Source: Tetradesmus obliquus (lineage: Eukaryota > Chlorophyta > Chlorophyceae > Sphaeropleales > Scenedesmaceae). From it: a stretch of DNA of 64,000 nucleotides. Each line of letters opens with the position of its first letter. The stretch's first letter is position 1. The DNA lies in the NCBI GenBank assembly GCA_030272155.1, contig CP126193.1, positions 1,364,001 through 1,428,000 on the forward strand, written 5' to 3'. The notes beneath the pieces are model-generated. The model worked only from the letters and a program-made list of their open reading frames with translations, did no database searches and was not told the DNA's origin. A program made the translations under genes and the position numbers. Of the stretch, positions 1 to 13,600 are shown one piece after another.

Positions 1-1766
1 ACAGGCCAGCTGCGCAAGCGCCTTTGCAGCGAGTGTCATGGCTGGCGCTCGGCTCTGCACGATGCCCACCAGCGCATCGACATGCTGCTCGCTGCTCAGC
101 GCGTGCAGCCGATCAGGCGCCTCAATCAGGCTGAGCAGCACCTCGCCTGCAGCAACTGCAGGGCCCGGATGCGCGGCCTGTGCCATGGCTGCAAGCAGGC
201 CGCTGCTGTGCTGCAGGACTGCCTGCTGTGCCCACTCAGGCGACCCGGCTCCACAGAACACGCTGATCAGGCCCATCATTGTGTGGCACACAAGTGGGCT
301 GGTTTGCGGTGCCACCAGCGACAGGATGGTGGGAATGTGCAGCATCAGCGCCCGGCGCCCGGCATCAAACGGAGCCAGCATCTGCAATATGGCTGCTGCA
401 GGCTCTGCCACGACACCCCCCTGCATCACAGCCTGCGCGCGAAGTTACATGCAGGCAGCACCAGTCAAATCAAGCAACAGCATTGCAGCCACAGAGGCAT
501 TGCAGCGTCAGCCAGCAGCATGGCATTGCTCAGGCAAGTAGCTGAAATCTTAGGTCTGGCAGATGGTGGCAGGCACCGTGACACACAAGCTCTGCTGCGG
601 TGCAACGTGTGTGCTGCAAATAAAATAACAGGGCGGGCACACCTGTAGCAGCGGCTGCAGGTCCAGCTCTGCCAGCTCTGCCATGGCCTCGTCGTCATTG
701 CTTGTCACAACCTGCAGCACGAGAGCAGCATGTCCCTGGCAGGGAGCCGGCTCGGCCACCATCTCCAGCAGCACCTGGCACAGCAGCAGCAGCAGCAGCA
801 CAGCACAGCAGCAGCATGTAATTTCAGGCGCAATCAGCAGAAGCCATGGTGCACACTAAACACCGCTGAATCACCTAGGTGATGCCTGCGCCAGTGGCTC
901 AGCACACGCATTGGCGAAAAAGTGGGCGGCCTGCAAGTCTCGATTGGGATGCTGACATTGGCAGCAGATGCGCATCCCATATCAAGTTGTATTAGCTAAA
1001 AGAGCTCAGCACCAATAACCCAGTTTGCTGGCACAGCAACTGCTGGAGGCAGCCATACCTTGATGTGCTGCCTCAGCTGTACTGGCCCGGCGGGCGTGCC
1101 TGCCAGGCTGAGCAGCACCTCGCCTGCGGCAACTGCAGTGTCTGGATGCGCGGTCTGCGACATGGCTGCCAGCAGGCCGCTGCTGTGCTGCAGGACTACC
1201 TGCTGTGCCCACTCAGGTGCCGCAGGTTCACTCAATGCGCGAATTGCGTGCATTGCCATGCGGCAGAGTACGCTGTCGGCTTGCGGTGCTACCAGCGACA
1301 GAATCGTGGAAATGTGCGGCAGCAGCGACTGGCGTCCAGCATTAGTGAGCGCTAGACAGGTGATTGTGCCCATTGACAAAGCTGCTGCACGGTCTCCCTG
1401 CAATGCAGCCTGCAAAGAAGCAGCAGCAGGCAGCACAGAGGAAATCAGCCGAGCACAATACCACCACAGAGAGCATCTGTACCTTGGACAACCAGCAAGC
1501 AAGCAAACAAGGAAGCAAGCAACAACGCATTTCTAAGATGAGTGTTTGAAAGCAAGGTCATGCATACGGAGTGCAGGGCAGGGCACGTGAAGCAAACAGC
1601 AACAGCAGAGCTATCACACCTGCAGCAGCGGCTGCGGGCCTAGGGCTGCCAAAGTTGCCACCGTCTCCTCAGTGACTGGGTACACGGCGGCACTGGCCAC
1701 CTGAAACAGTGCCTTGGCCACCAGTGCCTGGCAGGGAGCCTGCACAGCCACCAGCTCCAGCAGCAC
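1..1766 (-). repeat. Tandem duplication of a two-exon module in the ARM-like gene
   Basis: Exon 1766-1620 (49 codons, starts VLLELVAVQAPCQ, ends PQPLLQ) is paralogous to exon 774-643 (44 codons, starts VLLEMVAEPAPCQ, ends LQPLLQ). Exon 1409-1059 is paralogous to the exon starting at 432: both contain ISTILSLVAPQ or IPTILSLVAPQ, then EWAQQ, VLQHSSGLLAAM and AAGEVLLSL. The four exons begin in phase 0, so adding a pair keeps the frame. The 2165-1987 exon ends with the same HIK residues and may be a truncated older copy. A further copy may lie beyond the left edge. Confidence 0.75.
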
Positions 1767-3834
1767 CTGGCACAGCAGCAGCAGCAGCAGCAGAAACCAA
1801 AAGCCGTGAGCTGCGTCTTATACACACCTTGGTGTAAGCTGCCTCTGGGGCCAGTGTGCGTACTGCTGTGCTGCCAGCACCAGTGGCCAATGGCCTTCAA
1901 GCCGTTCTCCTAAGCCGTCGCGCTCAGCATGCTGTGTTGCGCATCACCAGCTATGCTCATCCAGCAGCTGCTGGCAGTGTCCTCACCTTGATGTGCGGCC
2001 TCAGCAGTGCTGGCCCTGCTGGCATGTTTGAGAGCGACACAACAACCTGCCCTACCCCAACACTGCCCTGCCGCAGCTCTCGCAGCAGCCGCAGCAGCAG
2101 CTCATCCCTGGGCAGGCCTTCAGCTGCACGCAGCATTGCTAGGACAGCACTGCGCAAGATCGCGCCTGCGCAATGTTGACAAGCAGCAGCAAAAAAACAG
2201 CATGCAGTAGCAGGGAGCGATACTGCTATACGGTCCACACGTCCAAGCAGGGGCCCCTCCAGCTGTCTACACATGCACAAGCGTGCATGGCTGCCGCTCT
2301 CTACAATCTCTGCTTCATCAACACTGAAAGGCACTCATGACCAGCAGAGCTGCAGGCTGTGCTGCCCTGCTGATCCCACTGCAGCACTATCAGCAGCTCT
2401 AATATCTGAGAGAAGCAACACGCTTCGTTGGCAGCACTCACCCGGGTCCAAAGGGCCATCAGGCTCAACATCAAGGCAGCACAGCAGGCTCCGCATGCCT
2501 CGCCTGTGCTGCTGACTCAGCAGCGCCTCCAGCAGCAGCACAGGCCCTGTGCTTGCCAGGATGCGCAGCACGTCTGCTGCTGCCAGCAGTGCTTGCTTTG
2601 GAATCAGCTCCAGGTGCAGCGCCTGCAGCACCAGCGACAGCCCCTGCTGCTGCTGCTGGTTGAGCAGGGCATCGGCAAAAGCAGCCGGGGATCCCAACCT
2701 AAGGGACATTACCGTTCCAAGTGCAGCCACGCATACTGCCCCCATCTCACTTACAGACTTGCTGCTGCTGTGCATGGCTTGCAGCAGCTGCAGCAGGCCT
2801 GCTTGCTGGTTGGCAAGCAGCGCGGCCACAAAGTGCTCCGCCAGCTCTGACGCTGCTTGCTGCGCTACTCCTGCTGCTTGCTGGCCCGCTGAGGCTGCTT
2901 GACCTGGTGCCACACCTGCAGCAGCAGCCTCCTGGCCAGCTGCATCAGCCCCCGCCATGTCAGCATCAGCAACAGCCTCGGGTGCTGCTGCTGCCGCCTC
3001 TTGAAGCAAAGCAGGCGCGGCGTTGCTTGCAGGATCAGCCTGAGCAGCAGCGACTCCCGCAGCAGCCTCTGCCTGCCCTGCTGCGCGTACTGCATCCACC
3101 TCACGCAATGCTGCTGCTAGAAGAGCGAGCACCAGCCCTCGCAGCGTTGCGGCTGCGTTGTTTGCTATATCATGGTTGCTGCAGCGAAGCAGTTTGAGCA
3201 CATGCTGCAGCGCACTAGGCAGCTCCAGCATAGCTCTCAGCAGCGGCAGGCCTGCCTCCTCCGCAAGCTTGCGGACTGCAGCTATGTACCTGCAAGCAGC
3301 GCAGAGTCAGGGCAGCCAACTTCACTACACACCACACACCAATACCTGTGCTTGCCAGCTGTGCAGTGCAACTGCTGCTCATGTCTGTGTGCAAGCAGTT
3401 TGTACATATGTTGTTATGTTGCTGCTTCCTGCTGCTGCTGCTGCCACTGCTCTGTGTGGCGTCACAATGTTGTAATGTTGTGCAGCGCTCAGCACACCAT
3501 GTTCATGGTTGAGGTAGGTATCCCTCGCTCGTCATGTTCACACAAATCCAGTCAGCTCAGCACCACCAAGTGTGCCATCGGCCAGATGCAAAGATTCGGC
3601 CATCACTCACCGCCGGTGCTCATCAGACAGGTGCTCAGCAGTCGTCAAGGCTTCCAACAGGGGCAGCAAACTGTGCACAGCGCGGGGTCCCTGAGGCGCC
3701 TGTATCACAGTGTATGCCAGCTCTTCAACCCCCATCTGCCGCCTCTTGGCTTGCGGCGGCAGCTCATCTGCCTCCTGGGCTGGCTGTAGCCGCTTCTGTC
3801 TAGTGATGCGGCGACTTGGTTGACTCGATGCCAT
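1..3834 (-). CDS. ARM/HEAT-like helical repeat protein, 3' end outside the window
   Basis: Exons, 5' to 3' on the minus strand: 3834-3611, 3289-2442, 2165-1987, 1766-1620, 1409-1059, 774-643, 432 to beyond 1. All junctions are GT-AG and the phases close. The start MASSQPSRRITRQKR is basic and could be a nuclear signal. Exon 2 carries Leu/Ala-rich helices (around LPSALQHVLKLLRCSNHDIA) interrupted by an Ala/Gln-rich low-complexity segment. Later exons encode amphipathic helices typical of armadillo/HEAT solenoids, for example LLPHISTILSLVAPQ and [21 protein letters not shown] without its last residue. The four most downstream exons form two tandem copies of a phase 0-0 exon pair. Solenoids usually act as protein-binding scaffolds; partner and role are unknown. 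No catalytic motif is visible. The repeat-protein assignment is inference from helix pattern; the gene structure is better supported. Confidence 0.6.
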
Positions 3835-5162
3835 GGAGGGGCAGCTTCGGCAGGTGTTGCTACAGCAAAACCGGTGCTCCGATGCGGGCTGCAGCAGTCT
3901 GGCAAGCTGTTGCTTCGGAAGGTCTTGCTTCCACCCTGTGTAGGTCACGACAACGGTCCGCAGCAGCAAAAGATGTACACGCTGTGGGGTGGGAGCAGCA
4001 GCCCGCCACCAAACAAGGTAGACGGTCAACTACGGGCCTGCAGGCATGCCAAGCGGTCCCAAAAGCCTACAGAGTGCTTCACGCTCATCAACGCAGCCGC
4101 AGGTTGCGATCTAGCTGGCCAAATGGCATGCTGTGCTAGGGATGGCGCTGAAGCCGTCAATCGTATACACCATTTCGAATATGGCGTTCACTCAACCAAC
4201 GCCATCAAAGAAACTGAAAACTCCATCATCTCTACATTATAGATATCCTGGATGCCATGACAGAACATACAGCAACCCGCCAGTGGCAGTCAAACACGCA
4301 CCTGCAGGCCTGAAGAGGATCGGGCTCTCCGATCCGATCAAAACCCAGAACAGAGGTCAAAACCTGACAGCATGGCTTATGATGATTGTAATCTGAGCTG
4401 GTGCGCGTGCTATGCAAAGTCTTGCGCCAACCCGCTAGTTTTTTGGAGAAGCGTTTGAGCTAGTGTTGCGATTTAACACAGCTGAGCGACGTGGAAAAAC
4501 AGACAGTTGTCGTCTGTTGGACAAGCATCAGCCCGGAAGCCTTGATGTTGTCCACATCCGTGTTGATCCACAGACAACCCCACGAAACTGTCGTAGCAGA
4601 AAAAAACGCAGTTGCTATTTGTATATATAATCTCTTCTCTTTCTCTACCGATTCAACTGCGAGATACCAGACCCACGAGTGTTCCTGCGTAATGACAACC
4701 TCGTCTGTAGTGTGTCCACTGACCTGGCATAACCTGATTTTCTGACCTCTTGTCGCCCTGAAGTTGAATTACGCGATTTGTATGCATTGCAAGTGTGTTG
4801 CTGCTCTGACTGTTTCAGGAGCATTGCCGTCGTGCTGCCGGCTGTTGCAACAGCACTGCAAAGCGGTCTTCCTTTGCTTGAATAGCTGAGGACACAGGTA
4901 CAACGTGCGAATGGTAGTACAGTAGATTATCTTATAGTGGAGCTGCTGTCAACGACCTTGCGCTGTTGCTGCTACTGGTGCCTGCTGCTGTTGCTGCTGC
5001 TGCTGCTGCCGCTGCTGCTGTTGCTGCTTCGTGTTCTTGGCGGTACCGGTAGCTGCAGAAGCGGAGGTTTTTTGGAGCGAACATGGCCGGATGATGGTTT
5101 CTAGTGATCTGTTTATTCTGCGGATTGCAGGCTGGACAACAACCTGACCCGCAACATTCGTC
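3835..5162. promoter_or_regulatory. Divergent promoter region between the ARM-like gene and lumen protein A
   Basis: These 1.3 kb separate two divergent start codons. The middle (about 4230-4950) is more AT-rich than its surroundings and has no credible coding frame. A TATA-like run lies at 4621-4630 (gtatatataa). An imperfect CTG tract lies at 4979-5027, probably in the 5' leader of the plus-strand gene. No transcription start can be fixed from sequence alone. Confidence 0.4.
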
Positions 5163-6397
5163 ATGCAGCAGCTCATTGCCCGACAGCAGTCTGGCCGGCT
5201 GGCCGCCTCATCAGCGTGCAGCAGCAAACAATGCAGCAGCACGGTTGTTCGTAGCAGCAAACGGCAGGGACAGCGAGACCTGGTAGCAGAGCAGCAGTCA
5301 CAGCAGCAGTACAGCCGGCGGCAGCTGTTGCAGCTGCTTAGCTTTGGTGCTGCAGGCCTAGCAGCAGCTGTACTGCCAGTGCCAGCTGCACAGGCTGCGG
5401 CCACCACTGCCGTCAGCAGCAGCAAGGCCCTCGAGGAGTACATGAAGCTGGAGGATGACAACAAACTCAGGGATCAGCGCTCATTAGACAACGTCAGGTA
5501 CGCCGTGCCCCTGCAGTGCACATCTGTGTCGCGTAAGATATGTGCAGAGGCCTTGCTTTCCTTGAGCAAGATGCAAATTCGTGTTGCTACTGACTGGCAG
5601 TTTCTTGCACCGTGTATTACACAACTATGAAAGAGCACAGGATCGCGCCAGAACACCACAGTATGGACGGCAGCAACAGCACCGCAACGATGTTCACCAT
5701 GCACTCACCCGCTGCCTGTGCAACTTGTCAACATCAGCACTGGTGCCTTGCAGCTTGACATGTACCTCATCATCCCAGGATTTGCAAAGCTCTCTCATCT
5801 GAAGATTCTGTGCTTTGATTTGGCTTGCAGGAACAAGTATGGCATCAGGCGCGGGCTGGATGGCCGTGTGCAGCTGCGCCGCCGCAGTGGCACCTGGGTG
5901 TCTGTGCGCCTGGACATGGAAGTGCCTGGCGCCATCCTGCTGAGGGACACAAAGACAGAGCAGGTGTACGCACTGGAGACAGACAGCTTGCCCCAGGTGC
6001 GTCATGGCCTGCGCACAGTCGAGCAGCAGGGCATGCTGCGCACACCTGCAATCCCATGTGTACATCGCAGACATGCAATCCTACAGGAGCAATGCATCAT
6101 GCACTGGCAGCGCTAGCAGTGTTGCATCGGATTTGTTGCAGCAGGGCCAGTGGCGGACCCTCTTTACAAATTGCTGCTGCTGCTGCTGCTACTGCTGGGT
6201 CGCAGGTTGACCTGTCAGATGACTACGTGCTATTCATGATGTTCTCTGATGGCCAGTGGGAGGATGACATGACACCCATCGAGTTTGAACTGGACAGCGG
6301 CAAGGCAGAGCAGCTGAAGATGAGCGAGAAGGAGTTCCAGAGCTTCATCGGCATTCTGAAGGAGCCGGAAGAGGAGCCAAGCAGCAGGCGCAAGTGA
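5163..6397 (+). CDS. Thylakoid-lumen protein with Tat signal (lumen protein A)
   Basis: Exons 5163-5497, 5831-5996, 6206-6397 join in frame to 230 residues. The N-terminus is Ser/Gln/Arg-rich with few acids, like a chloroplast transit peptide. It is followed by SRRQLLQLLSFGAAGLAAAV (twin Arg at 52-53) and a PAAQA cleavage site near residue 78: a bipartite Tat signal for the thylakoid lumen. The mature part is small and acidic, with GLDGRVQLRRRSG, EVPGAILLRD, a VDLSDD block opening exon 3, and a C-terminal AEQLKMSEKEFQSFIGIL helix. The same order of motifs recurs in the gene at 36556-38356, so the two are paralogues. I do not recognise a named family with certainty; plant lumen proteins of 16-17 kDa (for example MPH2) would be the first to compare. 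TGTAA sites lie at 6993 and 7018. Confidence 0.85.
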
Positions 6398-7653
6398 TTG
6401 TACTGCTGGTAGCACGCGGTTTCGCAGCAGCACGAGTACTACACCGGGCGGCAACTTTCATGTTTATGTTTTATAACCTGTAGTGGTAAGGGTTCTTGCA
6501 AGCGTTGTGTTCGAGCATATATATGCATATGCATGCAGACACAGCTTGACTCATGTGCATGCATGCGCATGCACTGCATGCCATGCAGTGCTGTGTTCTT
6601 CCACTGGAAGGCATGGTGCCTGTGACAGAGCTCGACAGGTTATGGTGCTGGCTGCCCTCCTAGGCAAGGAGGGCGCAAGTGGACGGGTAGAGGGTGTGGA
6701 GCCCAGGGGCGCCGCCCCTGGCCACACACACCCTCTTAGCCTTAACTTACCCAGGAGCTGCAGAGCTGCCTGGGTAGTCACTCACTCACTCACTAGGCAA
6801 GGCCTGTGGCAGTACAATCGTAACGACAGGGTCTGTGACATCATCTGTCATACTTTCACTGCAACAGGGGTTTAGTATGCTACAGGCAGAAGCAGGAGCT
6901 GCACATGCTTGCAATCTGAGGTTCAGCAGCCATGGTGGCCTTTTGAGGGACCATTTCTAGCCATGTGAGCACTCATTATGCTGCATTATACGTGTAAAGA
7001 TTGACCTGCTTGCACGTTGTAACCCTTGAATACATGTCTGTCCAATCGTCAACCAGTAACTGACCTGGCAGCCTGCACTGAGTGCGGTAAGCACGCAGAG
7101 GGGAGGGGGCAATGGTATAATGGGCAGCAACATAACAGCGAAAGGGTGAACATAGTATGGGTCGTCACGTACCAGTCTGCCAACTGCTCGCCCCGGTATT
7201 CATGCATCCTGGGTAGTGCAAGGCACTATGTCGCAGTGGTTAGGGTTCTGTTAAGTGTTAGTTTTCAAAAAACGTACGCCTTAGGTAGTACTACTAGTAA
7301 CCTATTCCAGTAATGATTTGACTACACGTAGTTCCACAAGTGCAGAGTAGCTCTCTCACCATAAATTGCGTGCTGCGCGATGAAGCCAAACGTGGAGGCC
7401 ATTGTCACAGGAGGAGAAACAAGAACACCTTAGAAGCATCCATAGGTGACAGTGCGTGGGTGTTCGCTACCATCTTCAGGCCAGCAACTGTGCTGGTACT
7501 GCGTGCAGCGGAAGCAGCACTTGAAGCGCTAGTCAGCCAGAGTGCCGTGCTACGCTGTGCTATTAAACCTCTAACTATGCAACGTTTAACGTGCGCGGTT
7601 GCCAAACTCACGCGGTGCCTGCTGCGTATCCCCATCGCTTCAGGCTGCTCAGC
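6398..7653. other. 3' region of lumen protein A and intergenic spacer
   Basis: No coding frame with credible splice sites was found. A stretch at about 6535-6590 is rich in overlapping catgca/tgcatg words, and a short tcac repeat lies at about 6778-6795. The TGTAA words at 6993 and 7018 suggest that the upstream transcript has a 3' UTR of about 600 bases. The rest, up to 7653, should hold the promoter and 5' leader of the next gene. Confidence 0.4.
6993..7022 (+). terminator. Candidate poly(A) signals (TGTAA x2) for lumen protein A
   Basis: TGTAA occurs at 6993-6997 and 7018-7022. TGTAA is the usual polyadenylation signal of chlorophyte algae. Having two so close together about 600 bases after the stop makes this the likeliest 3' end. 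Confidence 0.45.
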
Positions 7654-10600
7654 ATGGTGCCGAGGGCATTGCTGGCAGCGGCTACGCTGCTGGCCCTGAT
7701 AGCAGTCACTGCAGGTAATCATATCATATGCGTAAAACATTGGTAGAGAGTTCGCTGCCTGAGCGCGACAGTGAGCATGAAGTGCAGCAGCACTACTTGC
7801 TGAAGCTTCTGCAAAGTGCTGGATGAGTGCATGAACACCACGTGCATCAGCCGTGCAGGACTCACAACATATACTGCTCGTGGTGTTTTTTGGTGCTTTG
7901 CAGCAACTGCAGGCTGCACCACTCAAGTCGACAGCAGCTCCTGGATGTCTGGGGCAAAATGGTTGTCATCATTCCAACTCTACACCCAGGTGTGTAGCAA
8001 CGTTCCAGTGCTTCCTGCTGGTCAGGATAACTTTGAACATCTGCATAAGCGCCATTGACAGTAAATTGCCCACACAACATGCCTGTCTGTGTTTGTGTGC
8101 TGTGTTGTGGTGCTGTTGAGCTGCGCCTAGTGTGTGCGCCTGTGGGTTGTGGGTTGCAGGAAACCACCTTCAAGATCAAGGGTGACATGACCAAGGTCAA
8201 TTTGTACTACGACCAGGAGGAGGGCTGTGTCCGTGGTGTGAAACCAACATATGGTGAGCATGCTGCTATTCATCACCTGGAGCAGGCCGTGCAGCACCGA
8301 CACGATTCACTACTTTACCTTCCTTGTGCAAAAAGCGCTCCTTTGAGCGAGTTTTGTACACGCGCTCACGACAGAGAGCAGCCTCTTTGCAAACAATATC
8401 TAAGCTCTGTGCTGAAACCCTCTCTTTGCGTGCTCAGCTTTGATATCGCGCTGTGCAGAGTGAGGCAGTGACCATGCTCACGTGCTTACGCCGTTGTCAT
8501 GCTGCGCAGGCTATGATGCTGCCAATGCGTTGAGGCTGGGGACAGAGGGCGAGGGCACCAAAGCCTACTTCACCAATGACCTCAAGCTGCAGGTGTAAGA
8601 ATACTTGATGCCAGACCCTTTGCAGGACAAGCGGCAGCTGTGTTGCTGAGATCCGTCTCTGCATCATGCTTATTTACAGGCATGCCACAGTTTGGTGCAG
8701 GCCAGCAACAACCCATGCTGTGTTGACTTGTGTTAATCAGCCAAGCATGTGTTTTCTGCCTGCAGGCTGGCGAGTACTTTGTGAAGGCGGAGCACAGATT
8801 CAACGCCAGGTCTGAGACCATAAGAGCAACAGCAAGCAGCCAGCGACACCTTGACCATTTTTGCCCGAATCATGCTTCTTTTTCATGAAAGAATACTGCT
8901 GTTAACAGCCAGTTTGCATGTGGCTTGTAAGCATGTAAGTATCCTGCTGTATTTATGTACAGCTGCGGTGGCTGCGACTACTACTTTACTGTGTGTCTTG
9001 CCGCTGTTGTTGTATACATCACTGCTGCAGCTGCATCACATACTTGAAGCTATCTACGAACAAAAACAGGCAGATTATGATTGGCAACGGCCAGAGCACT
9101 GCTCCCTTGGTGCCCAGTGCTCCTTCAGGCGCCGTGCAGTCATCTGCTGGAACCTCCAGCGTGCGCTTTCTAGGCTTCTTCAAGGGCTATACAGACGTAC
9201 CCAACACCAGCGCCAAGGTGTGCTATTGTTTGCTCTGTTGTTCAAAAAGCATGCATAAGCAGTTGCGCTTTTGCTATTGCAGCCAAGACGGTACCTCATG
9301 CTGCGCTGTTGCTGTCGCCAGTCGACTATAGCACATTCACAGTACCCGCTGGGATGGCTGCCTGCAGGTGGGCAAGCTGCAGCAGCTGCAGTTTGTTTGG
9401 GTTGTGCGCTCGTGCCCATTAGGTGATGTGCCAAGCCCCACACCAGCCCAGCCAAGCCCGCCGGTCGTGGTTGTGCCAACTCCCAGCCCTGTTGTGACAC
9501 CCCCGCCGGTCATCATCAAGCCCAGCCCCACTCCAGCGCCAGCACCAACACCGACAGTGGGCTGCAAGCCCTCCGCTGCGATGGGATGCGCAAATGGCAA
9601 GTGCCCAACTGACACCTGTGCCTTGAGTGGCCTTGGTATGGATGTGCTCAAGATGATATGCTATGGTGTCAACGTCACGCCCCAGCCGCTGTTGGTGAGT
9701 GCCGGCTGCGTAGCCAAGGCGAATTGAAAGCACAATGTAATGCAAACATTGTCTACACGAGCAAACGCTGAAGCTATGGCATGACTGAGTTATGGCAGGA
9801 CACATCAAGCAGACAGCCCAATTACTATCACTGATCAGTTGTCATGACTACCATGCATTACACAAGGACCAGACGCATGGGTGGGCCATGGCCGATGTCT
9901 GGCATGCTGCTGCATGCAGGGCGCCACCATCGGCTATGCCTGCCACAACCTGGCCTGCAAGCTGGACCGACAGAACTGTGAGCAGCTGCTCTTGAAACGA
10001 CTGTTGCCAGCATGCTGGGCCTTGTGCCCTGCAATTGATGTGCTTACCATTTCAAGAGCACATACTAGTGTTGAGGTGCCCAGTTATGCTGAGAACAGCA
10101 GCAGCAGCAGCAGCAGTAAAAAGGAGGCAGCACCAGCACTGACAGATGCAGGAGGCGCTTGGCAGGCCTATGATAACTGTCGCTGCCACAGCTGCTGCTT
10201 GACAACTAGGGCTTCCTAATGTTTCTTGTGTGCATGTGCAACTGCTTCTGTGTTGTGGAGCACATGAAGTGACCTTATGCGTTGCATGCATTGATGTATG
10301 CCCTGCCTGCAGGTACCTCTGTTTGTTTGTTGGGCTTGGGTGGCTACTGCACTGGCAAGATCGTGGCGATCAACGCTGCATCAACGCTGCACCCCACAGG
10401 ACAAGCCCTGCTGGGTTACCCCTGCATTGAACATACTGGGCCAGTGCTGGACCTCTTGCCCATCATTTCCAACATACAAAAAGGTGATTAGGTGGTGTCA
10501 CCTCTGCATTCTTTTCCTGGTGAACCAGCAGCACTGCAATATGTAGGGTGCGCTGGCCCGACTATGCAGCCTGTCTTCTGACCCAGCACAGGGACACATC

Positions 10601-13600
10601 TACAGCTTGTGTGTCTTGTGATGTACAATGGCTGCCACAAACTTTGTTGGCCTGCTGAATTTGCAACACCCTCTGAGCTCCGTGGGTTGTGCTGCACATT
10701 TCCTGCTCCTACAGGCATGTATATGTCCAAGGCTTGGAAGGTGCGCTAGGCTAAACAGCATTGCGGCTGCTGCATACTAGCAAAGCCCAGTTGTATCATT
10801 TAAGCTGCCTGACCTGGCACTTGCTGACGCCAGATATGCTGTGCCTCAGTAGTATTTCTGTAATTTCACATGCTGTGCTGTTATGTGTCGCAGGCATGCA
10901 ACTGCAATGCTGGTCTTCCAAAAGTGGCTGGCCTGAACGTCAGTTTGGATATGGCACTGCCCTTCATCTCCCAGATTCCAGACAAGACAACAACCTTGCT
11001 CACCAACCTGTTCAAGGTTGGCGCTGCGAACGCTAGCAGCGTCGACGCAATTGCGCAATGGGTGGCGGCATCAGCTGCCAAAATGCCCCTGCCTAAGCTT
11101 GCCATCAATGCCACCAGCTTAGGTGAGTACGGCCCTTGCTATGGGCTTCGGCTGCAGCGGCAGGCCCATAAGTATGGATGCTTGTGGCTGAGCTTGCCTG
11201 GCAGATGGATGGCATTGTGTGTCGAGCAAATCAATAAAAATCATGGCATCACAAGGCATTCGTGTGTGTGTTGCAACAGGTGCTCTGAAGATGTTCATCC
11301 CTGGCTTCCAGGTTCCAGCCATCATGGTTCCAAACATCTCATTCCCTTTGTTCAAGGCACCAGCTGACCTGAAGCTGCCAGTGTTCAAGCTTCCAGGTGT
11401 GTGATGCATGCCTGTGAATTGTACTTTTCTGTGCTCGCTTTTCTGCTTGCGTTGCAATCATGACGGATGATTTTGCTGGTAATTTACTGCTGCCAACACT
11501 GGGTATGTGTGCCATCCCTTCTGGCTGTCATACTTATGCTGTGTTGCCGGTACCTGCAGATGCAGCAATGGCACAGGTCTCCAAGCTACTGCCACTCAGC
11601 ACACTAGCAAGCCTGGTAATTCCTGACAACATCACCGTCATAGTGCCAGGTGGGTGGGTGTGTATGTGGTGCTTGTTGTTCTTGCATGTCGTGCAACATG
11701 CTGTTAACGTCACCTGCCTCGCTATTCCCTGCTGTCAAATGACCCCAGCAGCATCACAGCCGTTACAGTGGTTGGGTGACTTGCTTGTGACAGCCCCTTT
11801 GCAACACCACCGATGACTGCTGCTGCCGTTTCTCTGCCCTCGCTTGTGTTGCAACCACAGACCTGGCTGCAATGCTGCCCGACCTTGACATCCCCAAAGT
11901 CACTTTGGTTGGCCTGTCTGACATGGCTGAGACATTTGTGGACAAGCTGCCAGACCTCCCCTCCATCAATCTGGCCAACATCCAGAAGTACAACATGTCA
12001 GATGTTGTGGTGGAGTGGGTCGGGGCAGTCCGGAGCACAGCCAAGCTGCCCATCATGACAGTAGGCGACGTCAAGCTGAATGGTAGGTTGTAAACTGTCT
12101 CTTTGCAAAAAAAAAGGTGGAGTGCCGGGGGAACACCCTGCGTGGAATATGTATGATATATATCCATGTATTCTGCTCACAAGGCTCATCTCTTGCATCT
12201 GCTGTGTGCTGGCTTACTGGTTTTGGCATGCTTTGCGTGCTAATCATGGTACTGCTACCTGTGCCACTCCTGCAGCACTGAAGGCCCTCATTCCTGGCCT
12301 GGTTCACCCATCAATCATCATCCCCAACATCAGCTTCCCCCTGTTCAGCAAGCCAGCAACCTTGAACGTTCCTTTCTTCAAGATCCCGTCAGGCACGGTT
12401 GCATCTGTGGCCTTGCTGCTGCCTGGCCTCAAGTCTCTGCCAACTATCCTCACAAAGAGGTATGTGCCACTGGCATGGGAGCAGCGCCCAAGAGAGAGTA
12501 CTAATATTGCTAGCCTAAGAATTTCATCTGTTTGGCATTTAAAGCCTGTTGTTTCAGGCCTTGGTACAACCATAGCTTGAAGCAGGCCCACACACCTCAA
12601 CTCCATGTCACATCTGCTGCTGCTTCTGCTGCTGCTGCTGCTGCTGCCTTTTGTACCCTTCAGCGGCGTTGCTCTGCCAGTGAACCTTCCAGGTCTCACG
12701 CTGCCGGCTGTGTCCATCAGCGGACTGCTGCAACTGGCAAACAGTATGGGCCTGCAGGCTGCCCAGGCATCAGCAAGTGCCTCCAGCACCGCAGTTGCTA
12801 CAATTGACAGCATGGGCCTGAAGGATGTTGTCGCACAGTTGCTAGCAGGTGAGCTTGTAATGAAACTGCTGCTGCAGCATGTGTTCTGCTTTCACCGTTT
12901 AGCAGCAATTTTGTTTTGCTAGCTCTGTGCATTTCAACTTTGAACTGTAGACATAGCACATCAGTGCCTGCTGTAGCTGATGTGTACCAGCTGGTAGCCT
13001 TGGCTATTATGACAGATGTGCTTGCTGCGCCGCCGTGGTTACTGCAGCACATGACTTGGGCCTTCCTCTACCCAAGATGATCATCTCCAACATGAATGCA
13101 AATGGTAAGGGTGTAGCATGTGCATTTTGCTTGCTTTTTATTTTGTTGCCCTGTGACCCCTGGTACTGTAGCCATTGCTTACCGTTGAGCAGCACAGCAG
13201 CCTTGCCTGCATGCAAATGCGCTTGTTGTGCTTTTAAAGCAGAAACGCACAAGCCTGCCAGTGTGCACATTCCTAGATGCTGACCTGGCACCACACTTGA
13301 ATCACATCCTCATTTGTGTGTTGCCGCACTGCAATGCCCTATTGTTTACAGCCATCAAGGCGTTGATTCCTGGGCTGACCCTGCCATCAGTCCTTCTGGC
13401 TGATTTTGGCACGGCGCTCCTCAACCCTGCAGCCAACCTGAGCCTGCCTCTGTTTACCATTCCAAATGCTCAGTTAAGCAGCATGAAGCAGCTGCTGGCC
13501 AACGTGACATCACTCCCCACCATCATCACAACTCTGGAAACTGCGGTGGAGACTGCGGTGCCTTCAATCAGGCTGCTCACCATACCCAACCTGAAAGCCC

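Noticed and set aside
38-648. Plus-strand frames at the left edge
   Set aside because: Opposite to well-conserved minus-strand exons that are paralogous to 1059-1409; the same shadow frame appears over that paralogue too.
1828-1912. Extra exon of the ARM-like gene
   Set aside because: A fair donor (CAAG|GTGTGT) is present, but skipping it joins flanking exons in phase 0, as in the paralogous pair, so it is not needed.
4949-5464. Minus-strand frame opposite lumen protein A exon 1
   Set aside because: Low-complexity Ser/Gln/Cys composition, no splice partners, and the plus strand has a convincing Tat signal.
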